This document shows positions 8,202 through 16,604 of a stretch of DNA of 64,000 nt, piece by piece (positions within the stretch are counted from its first letter, which is position 1; each line of letters starts with the position of its first letter). Made by a program: the position numbers and the translations under genes. The notes under the pieces were generated by a model that was not told the DNA's origin, searched no databases, and worked only from the letters and a program-made list of their open reading frames with translations. The DNA is from Rhizobium sp. ICMP 5592 (GTDB taxonomy: Bacteria > Pseudomonadota > Alphaproteobacteria > Rhizobiales > Rhizobiaceae), in assembly GCF_009498525.1 (NCBI RefSeq), contig NZ_QSNT01000003.1:971671-1035670 (forward strand). The letters are read 5' to 3'.

Positions 8202-8238
8202 ACAACGGACGGCGCCAGCAGCGAGCGCCGTCCGTTGT
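8202..8238 (-). terminator. Strong hairpin downstream of the aldo/keto reductase
   Basis: Perfect 14-base arms ACAACGGACGGCGC (8202-8215) and GCGCCGTCCGTTGT (8225-8238) with a 9-base loop. There is no clear T-run, so it may act in 3'-end protection as much as termination. It lies 28 bases past the reductase stop. Confidence 0.65.
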
Positions 8239-8266
8239 CGAATCGCATAGTGGGCGAGATCTCGGC

Positions 8267-9148
8267 CTAGGCGGCTGCGAAGGCCTTCTTGCCTTCAGCA
8301 TCCAGCGCCGCAAACTCTTCATCCGACAGGGTGATGTTGACGGCGGCTGTATTCTCCTCGAGGTGCTTGACCTTCGACGTGCCAGGGATCGGCAGCATCA
8401 CCGGGCTGCGCTTCAGGACCCAGGCAAGCGCGATCTGGCTCGGGGCAGCCTCGTGCCTCTTGGCGATGGTGTCGAGCAGCGAGCCTTCCTTGGCGAGTTC
8501 GCCCGATGCCAGCGGGAACCAGGGGATGAAGCCGATAGTGTGCTTTTCGCAATAGTCGAGCACGTCTTCGCTGGTGCGGTCGATGAGGTTATAGCGGTTC
8601 TGCACCGTCGCCACCTTGAAATATTTCGAAGCGGCGTCGATATCGGCTATCGAGACTTCGCTGAGGCCCGCATGGCGGATGAGCTTGGCGTCGAGCAGCG
8701 ACTTGATGGCGTCGAACTGTTCGGCCGCCGGCACCTTGGGATCGATGCGGTGAAGCTGCCAGAGGTCGATCTGCTCGAGGCCGAGATTGCGCAGGCTCTT
8801 ATGCGCCTGCTGGATGAGATATTCCGGACGCCCCACGGGAATCCATTCGCCGGGGCCAGTTCGCGTCAGGCCGCCCTTGGTGGCGACAACCACCTTCTTG
8901 TCGTAGGGATAGAGCGCTTCCTTGATCAGGCGCTCGGAGACATCCGGACCGTAGGAATCGGCCGTGTCGATGAAGTCGATGCCCAGCTCCGGCAGGCGCT
9001 TGAGGGTACGGATGGATTCATCGTGGTCGTCCGGCTCGCCCCAGATGCCGTAGCCGGTGACGCGCATGGCGCCGAAACCGAGACGATTGACGGTGAGATC
9101 GCCGCCGATCTTGAATTGACCGGACTTGGCTGCGTTCAAATCTGACAT
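8267..9148 (-). CDS. Aldo/keto reductase
   Basis: 293 residues from the ATG at 9148, preceded by AAGGGA; an upstream in-frame start at 9232 would add unsupported sequence. The protein is a TIM-barrel aldo/keto reductase: LGFGAMRVTG at the N-terminus, IDFIDTADSYGPDVSERL with the catalytic Asp and Tyr, VVATKGG with the catalytic Lys, LWQLHRID with the His, and the NADP-binding MLPIPGTSKVKHLEEN. It resembles oxidoreductases that act on small aldehydes or aryl ketones. A TetR regulator lies upstream on the same strand, with a remnant of an SDR gene between, suggesting a former TetR-SDR-AKR unit induced by a toxic carbonyl compound. Confidence 0.88.
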   Translation of the reverse strand: MSDLNAAKSGQFKIGGDLTVNRLGFGAMRVTGYGIWGEPDDHDESIRTLKRLPELGIDFIDTADSYGPDVSERLIKEALYPYDKKVVVATKGGLTRTGPGEWIPVGRPEYLIQQAHKSLRNLGLEQIDLWQLHRIDPKVPAAEQFDAIKSLLDAKLIRHAGLSEVSIADIDAASKYFKVATVQNRYNLIDRTSEDVLDYCEKHTIGFIPWFPLASGELAKEGSLLDTIAKRHEAAPSQIALAWVLKRSPVMLPIPGTSKVKHLEENTAAVNITLSDEEFAALDAEGKKAFAAA

Positions 9149-9189
9149 GGTTTTGGTCCCTTGCACTTGGCCTATAATATCGTTGAGCT

Positions 9190-9381
9190 TATTCGAAATC
9201 CGTGGAAGCCGAGACTTGGTCCCAGGCGTCAAGCTCGGTCCAGAGCAGGCCGAACTATTCGCAAATGAGCTTGATGGCGTCGCGGCCTAAAAGAAGATGG
9301 GTCGGCGGGTTTTCCGATGCAATGAGCCGCGGCAGAAGTTTTGCGGCTTTCTTCGATGTCTCGGATAGCCCTCGGCCGAGA
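9190..9381 (-). pseudogene. C-terminal remnant of an SDR gene
   Basis: Translation of this gap gives KKAAKLLPRLIASENPPTHL then LLGRDAIKLICE, a stop at about 9255, and in the same frame LWTELDAWDQVSASTDFE followed by a stop near 9190. This aligns with the C-terminus of the intact SDR at 31175-32017 (AILALVASDNPPVHLLLGTD ... ITAWEDLTRSTDFG). Only about 55-60 codons remain and an internal TAG breaks the frame. The Rossmann domain is absent; the TetR gene now abuts or overlaps the 5' side. It is a decayed gene left by a deletion. Confidence 0.75.
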
Positions 9382-10035
9382 TCAGCGACGGGAGGAGCGC
9401 TGCTCGACCAGCGCACCGAGATCGACAAGGATAGCCCAGAGCTCCCTGAATAAATCCTGGGCAAACTCCTGCAAGGGCAGATCCTGCGGCCTTTCGTTCC
9501 AGCGCTCGCCGCCGATGCGTACAGTGCTGACGACGATCGCCGATAGCAGGCGCAGGCGGAGCAACTCCTCCTCGCCGCCCCCGGACCGGGCATACAGCGC
9601 ATCCGTCAATTTCGTCTCAAGCTTGGCATATTTCAGCTGATGGCGGGCGCTCAGCACCGGCGTATCGTGGATCAGAGCACCAATAGCGAGGCTCTGGGGA
9701 TCGGCCATAGCGGCAAGCAGTGCCGACGTCAGAGCGCCTTCGATGACCGCGACGATCGACGCATCCTTGGGCTGCGCGGCAACGGCGTCGGCCAGTTCGT
9801 CGGCGAAGCTGTCCTGCCAGGCGAAGACCACCTCTTCCTTGCTCGGAAAATAGTCGAAGAAACTGCGCTTGGAGACATCGGCTGCCTCGGTGATGTCCTC
9901 GATCGTCGTGCCGTCAAAGCCGCGTTCGAGAAACAGGGCCAGCGCTGCCGCCTCGATGCGCTCCCGCGTCTGGCGGCGCTTGCGCTCGCGCCGGCCTTCC
10001 TTCACGGCACCATCGATCTCCTGAACATCCGTCAT
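9382..10035 (-). CDS. TetR-family transcriptional regulator
   Basis: 217 residues. The N-terminal DNA-binding domain is classic (RIEAAALALFLERGFDGTTI, EDITEAADVSKRSFFDYFPS, residues about 24-70); the remaining helices form the ligand pocket. It precedes the SDR remnant and the aldo/keto reductase on the same strand, so it may repress that unit and itself. The ligand is unknown. The start is the ATG at 10035; the basic stretch GRRERKRRQTRERI just before the domain is usual for the family. Confidence 0.85.
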   Translation of the reverse strand: MTDVQEIDGAVKEGRRERKRRQTRERIEAAALALFLERGFDGTTIEDITEAADVSKRSFFDYFPSKEEVVFAWQDSFADELADAVAAQPKDASIVAVIEGALTSALLAAMADPQSLAIGALIHDTPVLSARHQLKYAKLETKLTDALYARSGGGEEELLRLRLLSAIVVSTVRIGGERWNERPQDLPLQEFAQDLFRELWAILVDLGALVEQRSSRR

Positions 10036-10046
10036 GAACTGCCCCG

Positions 10047-10745
10047 CTATGCGCCCGCTTCCGGCCGCCCCACATCGGCCACGCCGGCGTCAGCCGCATA
10101 GGCGGCGATTCCGGCATTCTCAGTTGTGCTACGATATTCGGAGCCATCAATCGAGAGCTCCAGCGGTTTTCCACGCGATATGCGATAGACGCCTGCCGGC
10201 GGAATGTTGCGCACCGTGCCGCCTACACGCGTTGCCTTCAGGCCGAGGCGATCGAGGATCGACCGCGGCACCGGACAGCGCGGACCGTAGGTGAACTGAT
10301 AGAAGGAGCCGCCAGGCTTCATCGTCGCAAAAGCGCCGCCGACGATCGCGGTGATCTTCTCCGGAGGCATGGAAAGCAGCGGCAGGCCGCTGACAACCGC
10401 GCCGAATGGCGCGTCGGCGAACAGGCCGCATTGGCCGAGCTGCGCCGCATCCATCTGCACCACGCGCGCTTTCGGAAAACGGCTGCGCAGCGGAACGGCG
10501 AATTCCTCGCCGAACTCGATCAGGGTCAAATCGCATTCGGAGACGCCGCGCGCCAGCAATGCCCGCGTGAAAACACCGGTGCCGGGACCAAGTTCGAGGA
10601 CCGGACCGTCGAGCGGCTCGATCTCCTGCGTCATCAGCCGCGCCAGTCGCTCGCCGGACGGTGCAATCGCCGCCACGCGCATGGGATCGCTCACCCAGGA
10701 GCGGAAGAACTGCACGAAATCGGAGCATGTCGTCTTTGTCGTCAT
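10047..10745 (-). CDS. Class I SAM-dependent methyltransferase, PmtA-like
   Basis: 232 residues from the ATG at 10745. SAM-binding motif I is VLELGPGTGVFTRALLARG, followed by an acidic residue at the end of strand 2 (LTLIEFGEEF) and a motif IV region (VVSGLPLLSMP). This pattern and length match rhizobial phospholipid N-methyltransferase-like and rRNA-dimethylase-like proteins. PmtA converts phosphatidylethanolamine towards phosphatidylcholine in the membrane; whether this copy does is uncertain. A longer frame to 10883 exists but its extra N-terminus has no family similarity. It ends 11 bases before the TetR start. Confidence 0.75.
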   Translation of the reverse strand: MTTKTTCSDFVQFFRSWVSDPMRVAAIAPSGERLARLMTQEIEPLDGPVLELGPGTGVFTRALLARGVSECDLTLIEFGEEFAVPLRSRFPKARVVQMDAAQLGQCGLFADAPFGAVVSGLPLLSMPPEKITAIVGGAFATMKPGGSFYQFTYGPRCPVPRSILDRLGLKATRVGGTVRNIPPAGVYRISRGKPLELSIDGSEYRSTTENAGIAAYAADAGVADVGRPEAGA

Positions 10746-10969
10746 TCCGTTGGTCCCATCTGCGGCCAAGAATACCAATTGTGGCGTGATCACGCCACGA
10801 GCAGCGTGGCAATTCGAAGGCACAGCAACAAACCCGTTGCTGAAATCAGCGGCATGAAAACCACAATGGCGACTCATAATCAATGCATTTTTTTAACTAT
10901 TGTATTTTTGCGTTTAGTGCAATAATTAATCCAGTACAGAAATAGCAAGTTCTTCCTTGGAGACCCGCA

Positions 10970-11917
10970 ATGCCAGACTGGACCACGAAAGACATTCCCT
11001 CGCAGATCGGCCGCGTCGCCGTCATCACCGGCGCCACCAGCGGCATCGGTTATGAAGCCGCCAAGGCGCTGGCGGGCGCCGGCGCCAGGGTGATCATTGC
11101 GTCGCGCAACGAAAGAAAAGGCGCCGAGGTGCTGGCCGATATCCGCGCCGCGACGCCCGATGCCGACGTCGCCTTCGAGCCGCTCGATCTGGCCAGCCTC
11201 GTTTCCGTCGCCCGCGCCGCCACCCGCATCGCCGCCTCCGCACCTCGGATCGACCTGCTCATCAACAATGCCGGCGTCATGGCCATTCCGGACCGGCATG
11301 AGACGGAAGACGGTTTCGAGATGCAGATGGGCGCGAATTACATCGGCCACTTCGCCTTGACCATGCGGTTGCTGCGCAACGTCCTTGCCGCCGGCAACCC
11401 GCGTGTCGTCACGGTCAGCAGCCTGGCGCACCGCAGCGGCAAGATCAATTTCGACGATCTGCAATGGGAGACGAGCTACAGCGCATGGCGCGCCTATTGC
11501 CAGTCGAAGCTGGCGACGCTGATGTTCAGCCTCGAACTGGATCGGATCGCCCGCGCCGAGGGCTGGAACCTCACGAGCATGGCGGCCCATCCCGGCTACG
11601 CGATCACCGGTCTGCAAAGCACCGGCCCGCGAATGGGCCGGGACGGGGCGGGCTGGCTTGAGTTGGTCAGCAAGGCGATGGAACCATTCTTCTCGCATTC
11701 GGCGGCGGGCGGTGCCTTGCCGACACTGTTCGCCGCCACCTCGCCCGATGCCGAAGGTGGCGTCATGTATGGTCCTGATGGCTTCTACGAGCTGAAAGGC
11801 CCACCCATGCATGCCAAGATCGTACCCTATGCCCGGAACAAAGCCATAGGGCGACGGCTTTGGGAGGTATCCGAGCAGTTGACGGGATTGAAGATCTCGG
11901 TGCCGGCTACAGCGTGA
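10970..11917 (+). CDS. SDR family oxidoreductase (retinol dehydrogenase-like)
   Basis: 315 residues, the extended length of the RDH/WW-oxidoreductase-like SDRs. It shows the cofactor motif ITGATSGIGYEAAKAL, IDLLINNAGVM, a catalytic Ser in VTVSSLAHRS and YCQSK as YxxxK, so it should be active with NAD(P). An AT-rich stretch at about 10880-10945 upstream is the likely promoter. Its substrate is unknown. It is divergent from the PmtA-like gene and is closed by a good terminator at 11926. Confidence 0.87.
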   Translation: MPDWTTKDIPSQIGRVAVITGATSGIGYEAAKALAGAGARVIIASRNERKGAEVLADIRAATPDADVAFEPLDLASLVSVARAATRIAASAPRIDLLINNAGVMAIPDRHETEDGFEMQMGANYIGHFALTMRLLRNVLAAGNPRVVTVSSLAHRSGKINFDDLQWETSYSAWRAYCQSKLATLMFSLELDRIARAEGWNLTSMAAHPGYAITGLQSTGPRMGRDGAGWLELVSKAMEPFFSHSAAGGALPTLFAATSPDAEGGVMYGPDGFYELKGPPMHAKIVPYARNKAIGRRLWEVSEQLTGLKISVPATA

Positions 11918-11925
11918 TATTCGCT

Positions 11926-11957
11926 CCTCTCCCCGCAAAAACGGGGAGAGGGTTTTC
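11926..11957 (+). terminator. Rho-independent terminator after the SDR
   Basis: Arms CCTCTCCCCG (11926-11935) and CGGGGAGAGG (11942-11951) with a short A-rich loop, followed by GTTTTC. It lies 8 bases after the SDR stop. Confidence 0.8.
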
Positions 11958-11965
11958 TATGCCAA

Positions 11966-12466
11966 TCACCGCACGACGCACTGCCGGCGCGGACCATTGG
12001 GCGGCTGATAGGTGTTGTCGGAGGCGCGATACGAGCGATACCGATTGGCGCACCAGCGAGCATGCGCAGTCCCGTAGGACGGCCGAGCCACAGCGCCGCC
12101 AACGATCGCGCCCGCGGTAAAGGCCGCCATCGGATACCACCAGCCATCATTGTAACGGCGATAGCCGGGGCGCGCGTAACGATAGCCGCGATGTCCCTGC
12201 CAATAGCCGGGGCGATGATGATAACCGGGGCGATAGTACGGCCGATGATGGGGCCGGTAATGCGGACGATAGTGCGGTCGGTGATGACGATATTGCACCT
12301 GGGTCACGCCATTGGCCTGGCCGGTCGTCTGCAAGGCCCCGTTCGTCTGCAAGGCCAGTGGCTGCGGAAGGGGTTGGATTGGCCCCGCAGCGACCGGATT
12401 GATGGACGAAACGGCAAGCAAAACACTCAAGGCGGTGGCTGACACCGCCGACAATAATCTCCTCAC
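11966..12466 (-). CDS. Exported BA14K-like protein, His/Tyr/Arg-rich
   Basis: 166 residues from a GTG start at 12466. An AGAGGAG site lies 7 bases upstream of this GTG but only 2 bases from the ATG at 12472, which is why the GTG is preferred. The signal peptide RRLLSAVSATALSVLLAVSS ends near PVAA-G. The middle is a repeat of aromatic/basic units (HYRPHYRPHHRPYYRPGYHH). After a short hydrophobic segment (AAFTAGAIVGGAVA) the C-terminus has the BA14K signature ARWCANRYRSYRASDNTYQP and GPRRQC. BA14K was described as an immunoreactive Brucella protein; rhizobia have many relatives of unknown function. Confidence 0.8.
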   Translation of the reverse strand: MRRLLSAVSATALSVLLAVSSINPVAAGPIQPLPQPLALQTNGALQTTGQANGVTQVQYRHHRPHYRPHYRPHHRPYYRPGYHHRPGYWQGHRGYRYARPGYRRYNDGWWYPMAAFTAGAIVGGAVARPSYGTAHARWCANRYRSYRASDNTYQPPNGPRRQCVVR

Positions 12467-12572
12467 GGTCATTCTCCTCTGAAGTCCCAACGACATCAGA
12501 AAACGCGCAATGATTGAAAAAGGTTCCCCAGGATTCGACCACTTGCGCAAACTTGAACAGCATAATATCTAT

Positions 12573-12600
12573 ATAGATAGGAAGCCTACCTATTTATAGG
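12573..12600. promoter_or_regulatory. Probable MarR operator/promoter
   Basis: An AT-rich imperfect inverted repeat centred on TAGGaagCCTA (ATAGATAGGAAGCCTACCTA) lies 11 bases before the MarR start. MarR proteins usually bind such palindromes in their own promoters. Confidence 0.5.
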
Positions 12601-12610
12601 GTCTGAACGT

Positions 12611-13060
12611 ATGCACGAAGCCGGGCACGCCAACGATGTTGAAGAGGCTATGGCACTTGCCGAAGCGCTGCGCCCGGCCCTGCATCGCCTCCATCGCCAG
12701 CTAAAACGCGAGACCGGCGACACCGGCATCTCGCCGCTGCAGGCGCTTCTCCTCGTGGCCATCGTCCAACAACCGGGCATCGGCGTCGCCGAGTTGGCCC
12801 GGCAGGAAAAACTGCGTGGACCGACAATATCGGGGCATATCAAGGCCATGGAACGCGAAGACCTCGTCGCCCGCGCCGCGCCCGATCCGCAAGACCGGCG
12901 ACGCAACGGCCTGATCGCCACAGACAAGGGGTGGACCCTGATCAAGAGCATCAAGCAAAGGCGGACCGACTGGCTCGCCTCCGAACTCGCAAAACTGTCG
13001 CCCGAAGCGCGCGCCGCGATTCGCGCCGCCATCGGCCCGCTCGGAGCCATCGGACAATGA
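12611..13060 (+). CDS. MarR-family transcriptional regulator
   Basis: 149 residues with the winged-helix core: ISPLQALLLVAIVQQPGIGV, AELARQEKLRGPTISGHIKAM, and the wing AAPDPQDRRRNGLIATDKG (about residues 43-110). MarR proteins are dimeric repressors released by phenolics or drugs. The stop overlaps the start of the MFS transporter (ATGA at 13057-13060), so the two are co-translated, the usual layout of a local efflux regulator. The palindrome at 12573-12600 is its likely binding site. Confidence 0.88.
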   Translation: MHEAGHANDVEEAMALAEALRPALHRLHRQLKRETGDTGISPLQALLLVAIVQQPGIGVAELARQEKLRGPTISGHIKAMEREDLVARAAPDPQDRRRNGLIATDKGWTLIKSIKQRRTDWLASELAKLSPEARAAIRAAIGPLGAIGQ

Positions 13061-14613
13061 CCTCACGGAACCAGCAAGCCGCTCTGCAACCGACACTGAG
13101 CGAAAACGACCCGCCCGACCGCCGTGAAATCCGCGCCGTCATCCTCGGCCTGATGATCGTGCTTGGTCTCGCCGCCATCGACCAGAGCATTGTCGCCACA
13201 GCCTTGCCGCGCATCGTCAGCGATCTCGGCGGCGTGACACATCTCTCCTGGGTGGTCAGCGCCTATGTGCTGGCCTCGACCAGCACCATGCCGCTCTACG
13301 GCAAGCTCAGCGACCAATATGGCCGCAAGCCGATGATCTACACGGCGATCCTGATCTTCCTTCTCGGTTCCGTCCTCAGCGGCATGGCGCAGACATTGCT
13401 CCAGCTCATCATCTTCCGCGCCATTCAGGGCATTGGCGCCGGCGGGCTGATGCCGCTTGCGCAGATCATCATCGGCGACCTGGTGCCGCCGGCCAGGCGC
13501 GGCCGCAGCCAGGGCTCGATCGCGGCCGTCTTCGCCGTCTGCAGCGTCATCGGCCCTATCGTCGGCGGCGTCATCACCGACCTGCTCTCCTGGCACTGGA
13601 TCTTCTATGTCAACCTGCCGATCGGCGCGGTTGCCCTCGTCATGATCGGTCGCGCCATGAAGCGGCCGCATCAGGCGCGCAGCCGCCGCATCGACTATCT
13701 CGGCGCCGCACTCTTGACCGCAAGCACCACCGGCTTCCTGCTGGTGCTTGCGCTTGGCGGCAACGAATGGGCCTGGCATTCGCCGCAGATTATCGGCCTG
13801 TCGGCCGCCTCCCTCATCCTCACCGTCCTCTTCGTCTTCCATGTCCGCCGCGAACCGGAACCGGTGCTGCCACCCGATCTCTTCCGAAATCGTCTGTTCG
13901 TCATTGCCTGCCTTGTGCTCGCCCTGACCTTCATGGGCATGCTCGGCGCGAGCCTGTTCTTTCCGCTATTCTTCCAGATGGTCATGGGTGTCAGTCCCTC
14001 GCAATCCGGCCTTCTGACCGGACCGCTGATGGTCGGCTTCGTCATTTCCTCGATGTTTAACGGACGTGTGCTTCTACAACGCTCGGGCCGCTACAAGCCG
14101 GCCCAGCTTTTCGGTCTTGGCCTTGCAACCGTGGCTTTCGCGATGCTTGCCTGGGCTGCCGCCGAGAGCCAGGGGTTCGCCGTCATCGAACCCTCGATCT
14201 TTGCGCTCGGCCTGGGACTTGGACTGGTGATGCCGACGATGACGATCGCTGTGCAGAACGCCCTGCCCCTCGCCCATCGCGGTGTCGGCACCGCGACGCT
14301 TGCCTTCTTCCGTTCGCTCGGCGGCCTGATCGGCGTCACCGGCTCCGGCGCCATCCTGGCCTATCGCGTGCAACAGGCGACCGGGACCTCGGGTAGCCTA
14401 GACATGTCGTCGCTGACCGATAGCGGCCTGAAGCAACTCGCCACGGCATCGCCGGAAGCCCATGGCGTGGCGATAGCACTTTATCGCCACGCCATCGCCA
14501 TGACCTTCACCACCGGAACCGTCATCGTGGCACTGGCGCTGATCGCGCTATTGTTCCTGCCGGAACTTCCGCTAAGAGCGGACCACGGAGAGGGCGCCAG
14601 GCCGCCACGTTGA
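13057..14613 (+). CDS. MFS drug efflux transporter, DHA2 (EmrB/QacA) family
   Basis: 518 residues starting at the ATG that overlaps the marR stop. The sequence shows about 14 hydrophobic helices, the DHA2 length. Motif A-like GKLSDQYGRKPMIY follows the second helix, and IFRAIQGIGAGGLMPLAQ and the antiporter motif C region (VIGPIVGGVITDLLSWHWIF) are present. It should export toxic organic compounds with proton exchange across the inner membrane. It converges with the WcbI-like gene, leaving only two bases between the stops. Confidence 0.88.
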   Translation: MTSRNQQAALQPTLSENDPPDRREIRAVILGLMIVLGLAAIDQSIVATALPRIVSDLGGVTHLSWVVSAYVLASTSTMPLYGKLSDQYGRKPMIYTAILIFLLGSVLSGMAQTLLQLIIFRAIQGIGAGGLMPLAQIIIGDLVPPARRGRSQGSIAAVFAVCSVIGPIVGGVITDLLSWHWIFYVNLPIGAVALVMIGRAMKRPHQARSRRIDYLGAALLTASTTGFLLVLALGGNEWAWHSPQIIGLSAASLILTVLFVFHVRREPEPVLPPDLFRNRLFVIACLVLALTFMGMLGASLFFPLFFQMVMGVSPSQSGLLTGPLMVGFVISSMFNGRVLLQRSGRYKPAQLFGLGLATVAFAMLAWAAAESQGFAVIEPSIFALGLGLGLVMPTMTIAVQNALPLAHRGVGTATLAFFRSLGGLIGVTGSGAILAYRVQQATGTSGSLDMSSLTDSGLKQLATASPEAHGVAIALYRHAIAMTFTTGTVIVALALIALLFLPELPLRADHGEGARPPR

Positions 14614-14615
14614 AA

Positions 14616-15476
14616 TCACTGTAGATTTTCTTCCGCAACAACGGATCTGACGCGATCGTAGCGCTCAGCGAAAAGAGGACCAGGCAAGATCTCCTCGGGG
14701 GAATAGTTCGCATACAAGGCGAAGCTCTGCTCGATAAATTTCTCCAGCGACATGAGCCTGTAGTTCTGATGCGGCTTGAACATATAGGAGCCCTCAACTC
14801 CCAAAACCTCAGCCACCTCCGGATACACCGGAAAACAACATCCAGCCATGATGACGTCAGCAGGCACGATATCGGTCTGGTTTGTTTCAATACCGCACTG
14901 CCGCAGGAAGACTTGCGCGATATCGCGGATCGGGCGAGCCTTGGAATGGTCTATGCCATACATGAAGCTCTCGCGCCGCGACCAGGTTCTAAACGACTCC
15001 GATATATCCAGCCCATGCGCGGCGAAACTTTCCAGCAGCTTCTTGCGCTCGCTCTCCCAGCGGGAAAAGAATCCGCTTCGCTCGAATATATCGCGCCGAA
15101 ACAAGGCTCGCGTTCGCTCGGCACTCAATCCCGCTCGAAAGCCGGCCAGAGCGATCATGGAGTGATAGGCGCCCATCGGACCGTTGATGAGCTGCCCCCG
15201 CGCGCCGACAAAACAGATGTCCGGATGATAGGCATCAAATTGTATGGACGGGATTCGGCTCAGCTTTTCCACCGAGGAGAAATCATAATATCCATGCTCG
15301 ATCTGGGGATGGATCACGATCCTGTCATACGTGGGAATAGTTTGGACGAAATGGTCCAGGCTTGCCCGAAGCGTCCAGACATCGACGTGATCGATCTTCA
15401 CGTCGTTGGTCAGCAACCTCATGGAGTTTGCAAGGCCGAACGTCTGGGCATTCGAAATAATCAACCATGCTTCCAC
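14616..15476 (-). CDS. WcbI-family putative polysaccharide acetyltransferase, copy 2 (motif Cys lost)
   Basis: 286 residues from a GTG at 15476 with GGGAG 6 bases upstream. It matches the WcbI family in layout: an N-terminal Rossmann-like strand (AWLIISNAQTFGLANSMRLL), FDAYHPDICFVGARG, SMIALAGFRAG and GSYMFKPHQNYRLMSLEKFI. WcbI proteins bind coenzyme A and are linked to capsule modification; a cysteine in the GNCQ motif is a proposed catalytic residue. Here that motif reads SNAQ with Ala10, so the proposed nucleophile is missing, while the downstream YHPD histidine is kept. It is a clear paralogue of the gene at 16601-17458. It is the last gene of the cassette, 69 bases after the GSCFA gene. 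Confidence 0.75.
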   Translation of the reverse strand: MEAWLIISNAQTFGLANSMRLLTNDVKIDHVDVWTLRASLDHFVQTIPTYDRIVIHPQIEHGYYDFSSVEKLSRIPSIQFDAYHPDICFVGARGQLINGPMGAYHSMIALAGFRAGLSAERTRALFRRDIFERSGFFSRWESERKKLLESFAAHGLDISESFRTWSRRESFMYGIDHSKARPIRDIAQVFLRQCGIETNQTDIVPADVIMAGCCFPVYPEVAEVLGVEGSYMFKPHQNYRLMSLEKFIEQSFALYANYSPEEILPGPLFAERYDRVRSVVAEENLQ

Positions 15477-15545
15477 GGCAGGCTCCCAATGATATCCATT
15501 TGCCTCTAAACATCTCAGATAAGCCGGCTAACTGTTCCGGGCGCG

Positions 15546-16604
15546 TCAAGGACGCAACATCTCGATCTCTCGCTCGTCGCAGACCACGGTTTGATATTCA
15601 GTCTCGGGAGGTGGCGGCAGCATCACGGCTTTGGGCTCGGCTTCCTTGCTGGGCTGCGAGACGTAATTCCTGACAAAGCACCGCATGACATGCGCGACAC
15701 CGAGATGGTTTACCTCACGGTAGTCATCTTCATAATAGAGGCCGCCGGCATAGCTTCCGGTGATGATCTCGTAGGACGGGAAATAGTCGACCCAGTCAAA
15801 ACGCGAGAGCATCTGCTCCGCCACCACGCGCAGCACGGCCTTGCTATAGGTCGTCGACACCAGGACGTTCCGGTTCTCATAGGTCGCCACCAGCGGCACC
15901 GGGGAAACGGTGAGGAGCACCTTTACGCGCGGATTGACCTCCTTCAATTTCTTCAGGAACAGGGACAGATGACGGTCGACCTCTTCGACGGTGAAATTGA
16001 CGAATTCATACCGGTCCGGATCGAACGATCCCGCGGTCACCCCCGGCGCAAGAGGAAAGACGGATCCATCCGCCTTCGATCGCCACGATTCCGTCAGACC
16101 CAGTGTGAAGACCAGAACATCAGAATCGAGGAATACCGACCGCACGGCCGCAAGATGTGAACGGCGCGCCTCGATGACGGCTTCCGGGCTCTCATACCCG
16201 TCCGGCTCGATCTGCGGACGGTAAGGATCGACGAACCTTCCGTCCTTGCGCAACCAGGCCTTCTCCGCTGGTTCGCGACCTTCGAAGACCTCGTCAAAAA
16301 GCTGAAGCAGCTGCCGGGCCGTGTAGATATTCCCGTAGCGCGCCGAGAAGACGCCGAAATTTCGCTTGGACTTTTCCGCGTCGGACAAATGCTCGCCCTT
16401 CTCGGCAATGAAATAATGAAAGCCGATCCGTTGAATCTGACGCGAGATATGCTGCGCGAAACAACTCCCCGCCGTTGCGACTTTCACTTGCTTGTCGATC
16501 TTGAATCGCGGATTGACGATCGGATCGAACATATGCGTTTCCACGCGGGCAACGGACCGACGCCACAACTGATAGTCATTGATCGTGGAATATGGATTGC
16601 TCAT
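15546..16604 (-). CDS. GSCFA-domain protein (SGNH hydrolase-like)
   Basis: 352 residues. The family's name motif is present as TAGSCFAQHISRQI (G46-A50), followed by the conserved FTLGLTESWRS and, near the C-terminus, EVNHLGVAHVMRCF with a histidine that would suit an SGNH-type active site. GSCFA proteins are uncharacterised and are predicted lipase/esterase-like enzymes, cytoplasmic here as no signal peptide is seen. The start ATG overlaps the stop of the upstream WcbI gene (ATGA at 16601-16604), so they are translationally coupled. The partnership with two WcbI-like proteins suggests addition or removal of acyl groups on a surface glycan; that is inference. Confidence 0.8.
   Translation of the reverse strand: MSNPYSTINDYQLWRRSVARVETHMFDPIVNPRFKIDKQVKVATAGSCFAQHISRQIQRIGFHYFIAEKGEHLSDAEKSKRNFGVFSARYGNIYTARQLLQLFDEVFEGREPAEKAWLRKDGRFVDPYRPQIEPDGYESPEAVIEARRSHLAAVRSVFLDSDVLVFTLGLTESWRSKADGSVFPLAPGVTAGSFDPDRYEFVNFTVEEVDRHLSLFLKKLKEVNPRVKVLLTVSPVPLVATYENRNVLVSTTYSKAVLRVVAEQMLSRFDWVDYFPSYEIITGSYAGGLYYEDDYREVNHLGVAHVMRCFVRNYVSQPSKEAEPKAVMLPPPPETEYQTVVCDEREIEMLRP

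Larger units (their letters stand above)
7698..8266. other. Gene-poor stretch holding an sRNA and a terminator
   Basis: No protein gene is supported in these 569 bases; the reading frames have no family features. Contents: the αr14-like sRNA (7856-7978), a weak inverted repeat CGGCATT/AATGCCG (8094-8131), and the aldo/keto reductase terminator (8202-8238). Confidence 0.6.
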
